Source of the DNA: SIG607 sp045605385
GTDB taxonomy: Bacteria; Bacillota; Clostridia; Oscillospirales; Acutalibacteraceae
Length of the DNA stretch: 40,729 nucleotides
NCBI GenBank assembly: GCA_045605385.1
Contig: JAZUPW010000034.1
Span: 1 to 40,729 of the forward strand
Reading direction: 5' to 3'
Below, piece after piece: positions 25,405 through 33,564 of this stretch. The position numbers were made by a program, and so were the translations under genes. Each line of letters starts with the position of its first letter. Within the stretch, counting starts at the first letter, position 1. The notes under the pieces are model-generated. The model was not told where the DNA came from and made no database searches. It saw only the letters and a program-made list of their open reading frames with translations.

Positions 25405-26676
25405 TTATGCTTTAGATTTAATTTTATTTAATATTGAGATGACAATTGCCAAAACAAGGCCAACCGCAATAGCAACAACTAAATCAAAAATAACGGTTAA
25501 AACAAAGGTTACAACCAACACTAAAATATCGCCGAATGCCTTACTTTTAACAATTTTTGCAAACTTACGCCATTCGCTCATATTATAAGCCACTACAAAA
25601 AGAATAGCCGCAATTGTTGGCATTGGAATAAGACCAGCAAAACGCATTAAGAACATAAGTACCAAAAACAAACATATTGAATGTACCATAGCTGCAACAG
25701 GGGTTCTGCCGCCGTTTTTAATATTTGCCGCTGTTCTTGCTATAGCGCCCGTGGCAGGAATACCGCCAAAGAACACCGAAGCAATATTGCCCATACCCTG
25801 TGCTAAAAGTTCAGCGTTAGGATTATGTTTTGAATTAACCATACTGTCGGCAACCACGCATGAAAGTAATGATTCAATTGCCGCAAGTACAGCAATTGTA
25901 ACGGCATCTGGCAAAAGATTAATTATACTTTCACCAGTTACCGAAATTGCAGAAAAATCAACTTTTGGTAAACCAAGCGGAATGGTGTAAAGTTCGTTAA
26001 TTGTAAAAACTCCGCTACTAAGGGGTTTAATTAATGCAACACAAACCGAACTTACAATTACTGCAATAAGCGAAGGCGGTATTCTTTTTTCAAGTTTTGG
26101 ATAAAAAATAAGTATTGCAAGGCTTAAAAATCCAACAAGCACCGACTGCCAGTTAAAGGTAGAGAAAAATTCAATATTAGCCTTTATTTTTTCAATCGTT
26201 TCAATAGGCTTTATACCTTGCTCGTACGTAATGCCGAAAAAGTCTTTAACCTGACCTAAAAGAATTGTTACGGCAATACCTGCTGTAAAGCCTACTGTTA
26301 TGGTGTGAGGTATAAATTTTATAAGTGTTCCGAGTTTTAAAACGCCCATTAAAATAAGCATTAATCCTGCCATAACGGTAGCAATAAACAAACCGCTCAT
26401 TCCGTTTGAAGCAACAATACCTGCTACAACCGTTGCAAATGCCGCTGTAGGACCTGCAATCTGAACACAACTTCCGCCAAACAACGCTACCACAAAACCT
26501 GCGGCTATGGCTGTATAAATACCGCAAGCGGGTTCAACACCCGAAGCAATTGCAAGAGCAATAGAAAGCGGTAAAGCAATAATTGCAACAATAATACCCG
26601 CCACAACGTCTTTAAGCAGTTGTGCTTTTGAATACGTTTTTAAACATTCAATTAATTTTGGCTGTAGATATCTCAT
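25405..26676 (-). CDS. SulP/SLC26-family anion permease lacking a STAS domain
   Basis: A 423-residue membrane transporter. Family hallmarks: LLKDVVAGIIVAIIALPLSIALAIASGVEPACGIYTAI (TM1-2), GSCVQIAGPTAAF (TM3 substrate site), HTITVGFTAGIAVTI, and NAELLAQGMGNIASVFFGGIPATGAIARTAANIKNGGRTP. Typical SulP proteins are ~550 residues and end in a cytoplasmic STAS domain; this one stops after the last helix (IVISILNKIKSKA). Substrates of the family are sulphate, bicarbonate or dicarboxylates. Last gene of a three-gene operon, 2 bases after a YgjV-like gene. No terminator is evident between it and 25367. Confidence 0.9.
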   Translation of the reverse strand: MRYLQPKLIECLKTYSKAQLLKDVVAGIIVAIIALPLSIALAIASGVEPACGIYTAIAAGFVVALFGGSCVQIAGPTAAFATVVAGIVASNGMSGLFIATVMAGLMLILMGVLKLGTLIKFIPHTITVGFTAGIAVTILLGQVKDFFGITYEQGIKPIETIEKIKANIEFFSTFNWQSVLVGFLSLAILIFYPKLEKRIPPSLIAVIVSSVCVALIKPLSSGVFTINELYTIPLGLPKVDFSAISVTGESIINLLPDAVTIAVLAAIESLLSCVVADSMVNSKHNPNAELLAQGMGNIASVFFGGIPATGAIARTAANIKNGGRTPVAAMVHSICLFLVLMFLMRFAGLIPMPTIAAILFVVAYNMSEWRKFAKIVKSKAFGDILVLVVTFVLTVIFDLVVAIAVGLVLAIVISILNKIKSKA

Positions 26677-26678
26677 CC

Positions 26679-27200
26679 TTAATCCCCTTTACTTATTCTT
26701 TTAATATCGTACCTGAAAATTGCAATACCGATTGAACACATTGTCATAATATTTCCTATAAGTGAACCGTATGCACCAAACACAAGATTATAAACAAGCC
26801 AGAACGGTGCGCCTAAGAAAGACACAATACGTATATGTTTTTCGCTTTTCAACCAAAGTGCGCCCGTTTCAAAAAGAACACCGAAAATGGGCAAAAGACT
26901 TATGGGACTTTTATACAACGCAAGACCTGCGCCTATAATAACCAAATTAGAAACAAGAATTAAAACTTTTGGGTATTTGCTGAAAAATTTTGAATCCTTG
27001 CGTTGTGCAAATACGGTTACAATTAAAGCAACTACGTCCATTACAGCGCCTTCAAAAGCAAAAAGCAATATGTACTGCAAAACGTAAAACACACGCGAAG
27101 CGCCATTGAAAAGTATTATTTTATTACGTGTTTTAAATTGATAACTTAAAACGAACATTACCACGGCAAGTACGCCTATAACATTTGCTGCAATTTTCAT
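26679..27200 (-). CDS. YgjV-like inner-membrane protein (copy 1)
   Basis: A 173-residue membrane protein with five to six helices and the pattern ANVIGVLAVVMFVLSYQFKTRNKIILFNGASRVFYVLQYILLFAFEGAVMDVVALI, matching the Imp-YgjV family (function unknown). It has the same layout as the preceding gene (27203-27706): a Q-x-K-T-R motif after helix 1 and an Asn/Asp-rich helix 4. The two are diverged tandem paralogues. Gaps of 2 bases on both sides point to tight co-expression with the SulP permease. Confidence 0.78.
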   Translation of the reverse strand: MKIAANVIGVLAVVMFVLSYQFKTRNKIILFNGASRVFYVLQYILLFAFEGAVMDVVALIVTVFAQRKDSKFFSKYPKVLILVSNLVIIGAGLALYKSPISLLPIFGVLFETGALWLKSEKHIRIVSFLGAPFWLVYNLVFGAYGSLIGNIMTMCSIGIAIFRYDIKRISKGD

Positions 27201-27202
27201 TA

Positions 27203-27706
27203 TTAATTACCCTTTTTAAAGCGAATAAGTCCTATAACCGCCGAAACAATGGCAACCGTTTCATAGGCAACGCCGCCATAAGAGCGCGCAAAGACATCGT
27301 AAATTAGTACAAGCGGAGAAGTTATTAAAATACTTTTTCGTAAATTTTCGGGTTTTGAAAAAGACAACGCGTAGGAATTAATAATAAGCCCGAACAAGCA
27401 AAATACAGAATACCAGGCTTCCCAGTTAATAATTCCCATTACACCCACAACCAACGCAAAAAATGCGGCTAAAACAGGGTGTACTCTGCCTTTTTTGCCA
27501 ACAAAATAAAATATTATATTTCTTATAAGACCTACGGCATTCATTGCCATTCCCGCATAAGCGCCTATAAGCATATAGTGAACAACAAAACAAATAAGCG
27601 TTGCAGTATGTACAAAGAGCACCCGTTCTCGGGTTTTAACCTGATAATTTAAAAATCCTAAAAATACCGCTATGATTCCTAAAACCTGACCGATAATATA
27701 AGCCAT
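27203..27706 (-). CDS. YgjV-like inner-membrane protein (copy 2)
   Basis: A 167-residue membrane protein. Helix 1 runs into FLGFLNYQVKTRERVLFVHTATLICFVVHYMLIGAYAGMAMNAVGLIRNIIFYF, the YgjV pattern shared with the following gene. The start at 27706 is chosen because GGAG lies nine bases before this ATG and the promoter -10 is at 27730-27735; a longer frame to 27781 would begin upstream of the promoter. First gene of the YgjV-YgjV-SulP operon. Confidence 0.78.
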   Translation of the reverse strand: MAYIIGQVLGIIAVFLGFLNYQVKTRERVLFVHTATLICFVVHYMLIGAYAGMAMNAVGLIRNIIFYFVGKKGRVHPVLAAFFALVVGVMGIINWEAWYSVFCLFGLIINSYALSFSKPENLRKSILITSPLVLIYDVFARSYGGVAYETVAIVSAVIGLIRFKKGN

Positions 27707-27729
27707 AACAATCATCTCCGAACCAACGT

Positions 27730-27758
27730 ATTTTATCACATATTTTGCCGAAATACAA
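27730..27758 (-). promoter_or_regulatory. Promoter of the YgjV-YgjV-SulP operon
   Basis: On the minus strand: TTGTAT (27758-27753), 17-base spacer ending TGA (extended -10), TAAAAT (27735-27730). Confidence 0.68.
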
Positions 27759-28078
27759 CAAGAAAATGAACCAAGACGCACGTTTTTAAAGGATGTTTAA
27801 TAAAAAGCCGATTTATAGAGAGTTAAGTACAGTTATTAAAAAATGGCTGTATTTTTTCTTTTGCTAAAATTGAGTAATCAATTTGTTATGCGAAATCAGA
27901 TTATGCAGTTGGGTTTGAATACAACTGCATTGGCAATATATTTTTATCTTATCTACACCAAACCTACAGAAGTAATACTGAAAAACGGTAAAAAGCAAAA
28001 TTATAACCGGTTATTTTTGTACAAAAATTCGTTGTTTTCTTAAAAGTAAAATATTTCCTTAAAAAAACGGTATAAATA
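27759..28078. other. Divergent intergenic region with an inverted repeat
   Basis: 320 AT-rich bases between the divergent YgjV operon and the c-di-GMP module. ATGCAGTTG (27903-27911) and CAACTGCAT (27922-27930) form a perfect 9-bp inverted repeat with a 10-base spacer, a candidate operator or hairpin. A 66-codon open frame at 27843-28043 has no ribosome site and is not called. Nothing else was recognised. Confidence 0.4.
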
Positions 28079-28106
28079 TTGAAAAATCGAATTTATATGG
28101 TATAAT
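28079..28106 (+). promoter_or_regulatory. Promoter of the diguanylate cyclase gene
   Basis: TTGAAA (28079-28084), 16-base spacer ending TGG (extended -10), TATAAT (28101-28106). The coding start is 53 bases downstream of the -10. Confidence 0.75.
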
Positions 28107-28158
28107 GATAGTGTATATATAATTGATGGTTTTGAATCATAGAAAAGAAGGAATAGAA

Positions 28159-30453
28159 ATGGCAATAAAGTACAGAAAAACGCAACACAGAAAAAACAAT
28201 ATATTATATACGGTAACAGCAGTAATTCTTTTGTGTATAGTGTTTTTAAATGTTGTCAGTTATTTTTACCATGCGGCAGAAGATGAGGCGTATGAAAATT
28301 TACATATACAGACCAAGCAAATTAAAGACGATATGGAACTTCAGTTATTATCTGACCGAGAGAATCTTGCTACTATGGCAAATTTTGCAGCAAAGCTTTA
28401 TTCGGACGGCGAGAGTTTTAATTTGATGTTTAACTCCTTTAAACCCATTGGCCTTATTGAGAATATAGGAATACTGATGCCGGATAATACTTTTATAACA
28501 AGGGCGGGAACATTGGACCTTAACGGACAAATATCCTTTGAAGAGGAAAAGTTAAAAGACGAATACATAAGCGGAAGAGTCAAGGACCTCACAAGGGACA
28601 ACTATGAAATCATAAGAAGTGCTGTTCCCATCAAAGTAAACGGAAACACTATCGGCATTTTATATGGCGTTATAAAACTTGACGTTCTAGGAAATAAATA
28701 CAACAATATGGCAAAAGAACTTGACGCACAGCTCTTCGTTTATGATAAAGAAACAGGAAATCTTGTTATAGACACCATTAATGACAAACTTGGTAATATT
28801 TCTTTCTTAGAAAACAGAGAATATAATGATGGCTATTCCTATGAGCAAATGATAAATAGCGAAAAAGGTTATACTTCTTTCCAATCCGTGCTTAAAGACG
28901 AAGAACTTTATGTTCATTTTTCTACACTTGAAGGAATTGATTGGAAGATAACTCTTGCAAGGTACGAGTCTCAGGTATTTGAAAAAACACATATAATATC
29001 AAGGATCTTCCTTGTTTCATTTGTCATAATATTTCTCATTATGGTTTTGTATATTATGGTTTTGTTGCGCAGCGAAAGACAAAGAAGTTTTGCCACAGCG
29101 TGTGCATCAAAAATCAGAAAATTGCTTTTGGAGATAAATCAGCAGCAGAATAATGTTTCCGAGTCTTTAAAGGAGATTGCCAGATTTACAAAATCCAGAT
29201 CTGCGGTATTCTTCGATGCTGACGGAGAAAATTACAATTTTGTTATGCCTGCCAATTTAAATGAAATCCTTTCGGGTGATGACAGAAAATATTTTATATC
29301 AGAAATCCTTCGTTATGCCGCAGAACTTCACAAGGTGAATAACCTTGCTGTAAGCCTTATGTGCATTACTCCAAACAACCATCTTGTAAAAACGAACCTC
29401 GCTTTTTATGATTTTCTAAAAGAGCATAAAATCACAGAGGTTTCCTTTGCAACAGTTATTGACAAAAACAATCATATTGGCATTCTTGGTGTTCTAAACC
29501 CTAAAAACGGCAGAACAGCCAGACTTCTTTTGGAAGATGTTGCAGTTTGTTTTTCCATTGCAATTTACAATAAAAAGCATTTAAACAAAACAGTAATTGC
29601 GGCAACAACCGATTCACTTACAGGAGTTTCAAACCGTGTTACATACAAAAAAGACCTTTTGATGTTTGATGAGGAAAAACCGCAGGAATTTTCGTGTATT
29701 TATATTGATGTTAATGAACTTCACCTTCGCAATAACAAGTACGGACATGCTGCAGGCGATGAAATGCTTTTGTATATTGCCAATACGCTAAAGGAAGTAT
29801 TCTACGGTTACAAGATATACCGAATGGGCGGAGATGAGTTCTTGGTATTTGCTCAAAACACCTCTCAGGACGATATAAAGAAAGGCATTGATATGCTGAT
29901 TGAACAGCTTGAACCAAGGGATTATCACGTTGCGGTTGGTATGTCGTACAGAACACAGAATACGAATACCGAAGAAATGGTGCGAGAAGCCGAGATCAGA
30001 ATGTATGAAGCGAAAGCACAGTATTATCAAGCAAAAGAAGCGAAGAAAACTTTAACTGATAATGAGTATGTTCATACAAAGACGGGCATTTTAGAAATTG
30101 ATACGATGATTTCCGTTATGAAGGAAAAATATAACGGAATATATCGTGTGGACTTGGATACAAACAAAGCACATCGTATTTTAATGCCCGCGTACCTTGG
30201 ATATAACGAAAATGAGGAACATTTTTCTGCTCTTTTAACCAAATATATAGATGATTCTGTTGCACCTGAGTTCCACAGAGCAATGATAAGCTTTTTGAAT
30301 TATGATGCGCTAAAAAGACAGCTTTTAGAAGGTAAAACACCAAGAATAACGTATAAAAAGACAAACGGAGATACTGTAGTATTAAGTATTTACAAGTTAA
30401 GTAATGAGGATATCGCCGTAAGCAATACACTTTGGGTTTTTGCAAAAGATTAA
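28159..30453 (+). CDS. Membrane-bound GGDEF diguanylate cyclase with extracellular CACHE-like sensor
   Basis: A 764-residue protein predicted to make c-di-GMP from two GTP. Layout: helix 1 at ~14-36; extracellular sensor ~40-275 of CACHE type (NIGILMPDNTFITRAG, IRSAVPIKVNGNTIGILYGVI, LFVYDKETGNLVIDT); helix 2 at ~276-300; a cytoplasmic GAF-like linker; GGDEF domain at ~480-610 with IDVNELHLRNNKYGHAAGDEML and the active loop RMGGDEFLVF (G557-F561). No RxxD inhibitory site precedes the loop. A C-terminal ~125-residue domain (YNGIYRVDLDTNKAHRILMP...ISIYKLS-like end) is PAS-like in rhythm but unassigned. The ATG at 28159 has AAGGAA upstream; an earlier ATG at 28123 has none. There is no terminator before the riboswitch, so read-through from this gene is also subject to it. 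Confidence 0.9.
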   Translation: MAIKYRKTQHRKNNILYTVTAVILLCIVFLNVVSYFYHAAEDEAYENLHIQTKQIKDDMELQLLSDRENLATMANFAAKLYSDGESFNLMFNSFKPIGLIENIGILMPDNTFITRAGTLDLNGQISFEEEKLKDEYISGRVKDLTRDNYEIIRSAVPIKVNGNTIGILYGVIKLDVLGNKYNNMAKELDAQLFVYDKETGNLVIDTINDKLGNISFLENREYNDGYSYEQMINSEKGYTSFQSVLKDEELYVHFSTLEGIDWKITLARYESQVFEKTHIISRIFLVSFVIIFLIMVLYIMVLLRSERQRSFATACASKIRKLLLEINQQQNNVSESLKEIARFTKSRSAVFFDADGENYNFVMPANLNEILSGDDRKYFISEILRYAAELHKVNNLAVSLMCITPNNHLVKTNLAFYDFLKEHKITEVSFATVIDKNNHIGILGVLNPKNGRTARLLLEDVAVCFSIAIYNKKHLNKTVIAATTDSLTGVSNRVTYKKDLLMFDEEKPQEFSCIYIDVNELHLRNNKYGHAAGDEMLLYIANTLKEVFYGYKIYRMGGDEFLVFAQNTSQDDIKKGIDMLIEQLEPRDYHVAVGMSYRTQNTNTEEMVREAEIRMYEAKAQYYQAKEAKKTLTDNEYVHTKTGILEIDTMISVMKEKYNGIYRVDLDTNKAHRILMPAYLGYNENEEHFSALLTKYIDDSVAPEFHRAMISFLNYDALKRQLLEGKTPRITYKKTNGDTVVLSIYKLSNEDIAVSNTLWVFAKD

Positions 30454-30482
30454 TTGACAAAAGCAAATCATTATGGTATAAT
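30454..30482 (+). promoter_or_regulatory. Consensus promoter of the riboswitch-controlled operon
   Basis: Perfect TTGACA (30454-30459), 17-base spacer ending TGG, perfect TATAAT (30477-30482). It starts on the base after the cyclase stop. Predicted transcription start is about 30489, a dozen bases before the aptamer. Such a strong promoter fits control at the terminator rather than at initiation. Confidence 0.9.
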
Positions 30483-30496
30483 ATTTAAAATTTAAT

Positions 30497-30572
30497 ATTT
30501 AGCAAAATCGGTGAAAGCCGGTGACGCAAAGCAAAGAGGCTAAGGTTTTATACTATGCCAGTCCAGCTGCAA
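30497..30572 (+). promoter_or_regulatory. Cyclic-di-GMP-I (GEMM-I) riboswitch aptamer
   Basis: The conserved GEMM-I core is visible in order: AGCAAAA (30501-30507); a GAAA-tetraloop hairpin CGGTGAAAGCCG (30509-30520); GTGACGCAAAGC (30521-30532), the most conserved block; AGGCTAAGG (30537-30545), including the tetraloop-receptor CTAA; ACTATGCCAG (30552-30561); and closing AGCTGC (30565-30570). These match the two-helix c-di-GMP-I aptamer, where the GAAA loop docks into the receptor. The base before CAAA is G, as expected for c-di-GMP instead of the cGAMP-selective variant, although I cannot align it rigorously. It lies between a cyclase gene and an operon ending in a phosphodiesterase gene. 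A covariance search with the GEMM-I model would settle it. Confidence 0.88.
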
Positions 30573-30621
30573 TGATAAAGGTCTTTTTTGGGGACTTTCT
30601 ATTATTGCGGCTTTTCTTTTT
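30565..30621 (+). terminator. Riboswitch expression platform: rho-independent terminator
   Basis: AGCTGCAATGATAAAGGTC (30565-30583) pairs with GACTTTCTATTATTGCGGCT (30593-30612), with small bulges, and is followed by TTTTCTTTTT. Its 5' arm begins with AGCTGC, which is also the 3' edge of the aptamer. Ligand-stabilised aptamer and terminator are therefore predicted to exclude each other, i.e. a transcriptional ON switch. The first gene starts at 30637 behind AAGAAGGG. Confidence 0.8.
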
Positions 30622-30636
30622 GCAAGAAGGGATTTT

Positions 30637-31329
30637 ATGAATGTTGTAACAAGAGAAGAAAAGAAGTTTTTAATAAATATTGATGAGTTTCGTTCTAAAT
30701 CTCATTATCTGGATATGCTTATGATACAAGATGAGCATAACGGAACAGATGGCTACATCATACGCTCACTCTATTTTGACACAATATACGATGACGATTT
30801 CTTTGAAAAACTTGAAGGCGTTGAAACCAGACGAAAAATAAGACTTAGAATTTATGACCCAAAGCACGATTTTGCAATGCTTGAAATGAAGCAAAAGCAG
30901 GGGGCGCATCAAAAGAAACGCTCACTTCGTATGACAAAAACGGATGCAGAGGCGTTAATTGCCGGAAAGTATGAGGTCTTGTTAAAATACGAAGAGGATT
31001 TTGCTGCAGAATGTTACGGACTTATGCATTATAAGTGCTACCGACCGAAAACAATCGTGCAGTATAACCGTAAAGCATACATTGCAAAGGAAAATAAAAT
31101 CAGGATTACCTTTGACAATAACATTGTGGCAACGGAAACCAATTTTGATTTGTTTTCAGAAAATCTTGTGATGTATCCTGTTTTAGATAAATTTAATGTG
31201 GTTCTTGAGGTAAAGTTTAACGGATTTTTACTTGATTACATCAGGCAATTTATAAACAGTATCAATAAAAGCGAGTTGTCGGTAAGCAAATACGCTTTGG
31301 CAAGACAGCAAAGTTATGATGAAATATGA
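30637..31329 (+). CDS. VTC-domain (polyphosphate polymerase-like) protein
   Basis: A 230-residue cytosolic protein with the tunnel fold of the VTC domain, named for the yeast vacuolar polyphosphate polymerase Vtc4. Charged tunnel motifs follow in order: REEKKFLI (residues ~6-13), RSLYFDT, RRKIRLRIYD (~65-74), LEMKQK (~87-92), KKRSLRM, YNRKAYI, IRITFDNNI and LEVKFNG. All the basic and acidic positions that line the nucleotide/phosphate tunnel appear kept. In bacteria this domain often occurs beside DUF4956 and CotH genes, as here; its bacterial product is not established. First gene of the c-di-GMP-controlled operon. Confidence 0.88.
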   Translation: MNVVTREEKKFLINIDEFRSKSHYLDMLMIQDEHNGTDGYIIRSLYFDTIYDDDFFEKLEGVETRRKIRLRIYDPKHDFAMLEMKQKQGAHQKKRSLRMTKTDAEALIAGKYEVLLKYEEDFAAECYGLMHYKCYRPKTIVQYNRKAYIAKENKIRITFDNNIVATETNFDLFSENLVMYPVLDKFNVVLEVKFNGFLLDYIRQFINSINKSELSVSKYALARQQSYDEI

Positions 31330-31347
31330 GAAAAGGAGTTTTTAAAA

Positions 31348-32028
31348 ATGAGAAGTCAGATTTTTAATCTTATCAAAGACCAGTCAACTCTCTCGTGGGA
31401 GCAAATTGCCGCAAATATTTTAGTTTCAGGTGTTTTGGGATTCTTAATTTTTATATCCTATATGATTTCACACCGAGGAACAATTTACAGCAAAAAATTC
31501 AATGTATCACTCGTTGTTCTAACAGTCCTTACCTCAATGGTTATGACAGTTATTGGAAACAACGTAGCACTTTCCCTTGGTATGGTCGGTGCTCTCTCTA
31601 TTGTTCGTTTCAGGACGGCGATTAAGGATTCAAGAGATACTGTTTACATATTCTGGACAATTATTGTGGGTATCTGCTGCGGTGTGGGCGACTTTGTCGT
31701 TGCAGGTATCGGAAGCGCATTCGTATTTATACTTTTTCTCATATTGGGTGCAATCAAGAATAACAACCGCATGCTTGTAATCATTAGAGGTAACCGTACC
31801 AAAGAGGCACAAATTCAGGCTATAATGTATAAATTTTTTGGAGCCAAAGCAGTGCTCAGAGTAAAAAACTCAACAACAGAATCTATTGAATTTATCTATG
31901 AAATTACTGCAAAGCTTCTTTCTCAGGCAGAAGCGAAAAACAACATTGGTATATGCGATGAGATTTATAAAATCGGTAATATCGAATATGTAAACACTGT
32001 TATGCAAAACGATGAGGTTTCAAATTAA
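31348..32028 (+). CDS. DUF4956 membrane protein
   Basis: A 226-residue protein with four N-terminal helices (~residues 20-145) and a soluble C-terminal domain. The signature GNNVALSLGMVGALSIVRFRTAIKDSRDTVYIFWTIIVGICCGVG is the DUF4956 core. No enzymatic function is known. It is the regular partner of VTC-domain and CotH-family proteins and may couple cytosolic polyphosphate or nucleotide chemistry to the envelope. It follows the VTC gene by 18 bases with AAAAGGAG before the ATG. Confidence 0.88.
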   Translation: MRSQIFNLIKDQSTLSWEQIAANILVSGVLGFLIFISYMISHRGTIYSKKFNVSLVVLTVLTSMVMTVIGNNVALSLGMVGALSIVRFRTAIKDSRDTVYIFWTIIVGICCGVGDFVVAGIGSAFVFILFLILGAIKNNNRMLVIIRGNRTKEAQIQAIMYKFFGAKAVLRVKNSTTESIEFIYEITAKLLSQAEAKNNIGICDEIYKIGNIEYVNTVMQNDEVSN

Positions 32029-32062
32029 ACCTATTAACTGACCACAAAAGGAGGTGCCGAGG

Positions 32063-33544
32063 TTGAAATATAAAATAATAGGAATATCTGTTACAGCCTT
32101 GGTGCTGACTATGGTGCTTTGTATAAGTTTTATTATGCCGGAAGATAATGGCGCAAGATATATAGAGCATATTATGGCAGAAGAAAAAGAGGTGTGCAAA
32201 ACACACACGAACGACTCTATTTGCACGCACCTGCCCATTGTAAGTATCAATACAAACGGAATGGAAATTCCGGGAAGTCCCATTTACGATGAGGAGTATA
32301 AAGTTATAGATTATACTCTTGCAGCAGATGGGACTACAACCATAAGAGCATCGCTTGACGTAATTGATAACAAGCAGGAATATAATCATCTTTCGGATAA
32401 TGCAAAAAGTATGGGCGAAGTTATGATCAGAGTTAGAGGACATTCGTCAAGAAGGTTTGAAAAGCCCAACTATTTTATAAGATTTGTAAATGCTGACGGC
32501 ACAAATAATCCGCAGGAATTTCTTGGAATGGATGCGCATCACGAGTGGGCGTTGCATGGTCCTTTTCTTGACAAAACGCTTATGCGTAATTATATGTGCT
32601 ATAACATTTCGGGCGAAATTATGGAGTATAGCCCGAACGTGAGATTTTTTGAACTTGTATTAAATGGTGAATACAGAGGTCTTTATCTTGCAACAGAAAT
32701 GATAACTGCCGGAAAAGAAGGTTCAAGACTGAATCTTCAGGTAAACAAGAAAGATAATACATTTTCGGGTTATGCCCTTCGTCTCGATTGGGGTGATACC
32801 GAAGAAGTAAACAAACTCTATCCTTTTACTAACTATACAACCCGTGCAAAAACCCAGCATGAGCTTGTATTTCCCGGTACTAAAAATATTACACCTGAGC
32901 TTAAAGAGGCAATAAAAAATGAGTTTTCATTATTTGAAAAAACACTTTATTCCTATGACTACAACAACAAGAAGTATGGATACAAGAATTACATTGATAT
33001 AGATTCATTTGTTGACTATTTTTTAATTAATGAATTCACCTGTAACTATGATGCAGGTTCTCTTTCAACCTACATTTACAAGGACATAGACGGTAAATAC
33101 AAAATGTGCGTATGGGACTTTAACTCAGCTCTTGATGCCTATCAGGAAAGCGCAATGCCAACAGATGAGTTCAAACTGAACTCGGGACTGTGGTATCAAA
33201 TGCTTTTTATGGACTCGGATTTTACAGATAGGGTTATTACAAGATACTACGAGCTTAGAAAAACAGTTTTCAGCGAAGAATACTTATTTGGATTTATTGA
33301 TGATACCATAGAGTATTTAGGAGCTGCAGTGGATAGAAATTACGAAAGATGGGGTTACACCTTCAATCAGGAGTATGACCTTATGCATCCTACCGAGAGA
33401 AATCCAAGAAATTATGATGAAGCAATTTCGCAGATGAAGGATTTTATTACCAAACGAATTGCCTTTATGGACGAAAATATCGAATCACTTCGTCAAAATA
33501 GCGCAGAATCAAAAACGAAAAAATATAACGAAGTATCAGATTAA
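32063..33544 (+). CDS. CotH-kinase-family protein, membrane-anchored
   Basis: A 493-residue protein with an N-terminal signal/anchor helix (residues ~4-25) and the rest outside the cell. CotH signatures: VMIRVRGHSSRRFEKPNYFIRF, WALHGPFLDKTLMRNYMCYNIS, VLNGEYRGLYLATEMI, INEFTCNYDAGSLSTYIYKD and the metal-binding WDFNSALDA. CotH of Bacillus phosphorylates spore-coat proteins with an atypical kinase fold. Start chosen as the TTG at 32063, eight bases after AGGAGG; a GTG at 32054 overlaps that site. The same TTG-after-AGGAGG arrangement is used by the next gene. Confidence 0.9.
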   Translation: MKYKIIGISVTALVLTMVLCISFIMPEDNGARYIEHIMAEEKEVCKTHTNDSICTHLPIVSINTNGMEIPGSPIYDEEYKVIDYTLAADGTTTIRASLDVIDNKQEYNHLSDNAKSMGEVMIRVRGHSSRRFEKPNYFIRFVNADGTNNPQEFLGMDAHHEWALHGPFLDKTLMRNYMCYNISGEIMEYSPNVRFFELVLNGEYRGLYLATEMITAGKEGSRLNLQVNKKDNTFSGYALRLDWGDTEEVNKLYPFTNYTTRAKTQHELVFPGTKNITPELKEAIKNEFSLFEKTLYSYDYNNKKYGYKNYIDIDSFVDYFLINEFTCNYDAGSLSTYIYKDIDGKYKMCVWDFNSALDAYQESAMPTDEFKLNSGLWYQMLFMDSDFTDRVITRYYELRKTVFSEEYLFGFIDDTIEYLGAAVDRNYERWGYTFNQEYDLMHPTERNPRNYDEAISQMKDFITKRIAFMDENIESLRQNSAESKTKKYNEVSD

Positions 33545-33564
33545 AGAAAAAGGAGGTACAGGTT

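Noticed and set aside
27828..27860. TACAG/CTGTA hairpin followed by T's as a terminator
   Set aside because: Only five base pairs with a 14-base loop; too weak.
27843..28043. 66-codon open frame between the YgjV operon and the cyclase gene
   Set aside because: No ribosome site, AT-rich chance composition, and it contains an inverted repeat; no recognisable protein pattern.
28123..28158. Upstream ATG as the start of the cyclase
   Set aside because: No ribosome site before 28123, whereas AAGGAA precedes the ATG at 28159.
30497..30572. cGAMP-specific GEMM-Ib riboswitch
   Set aside because: The base before CAAA is G as in the c-di-GMP class, and both c-di-GMP making and degrading enzymes flank it; not excluded without binding data.
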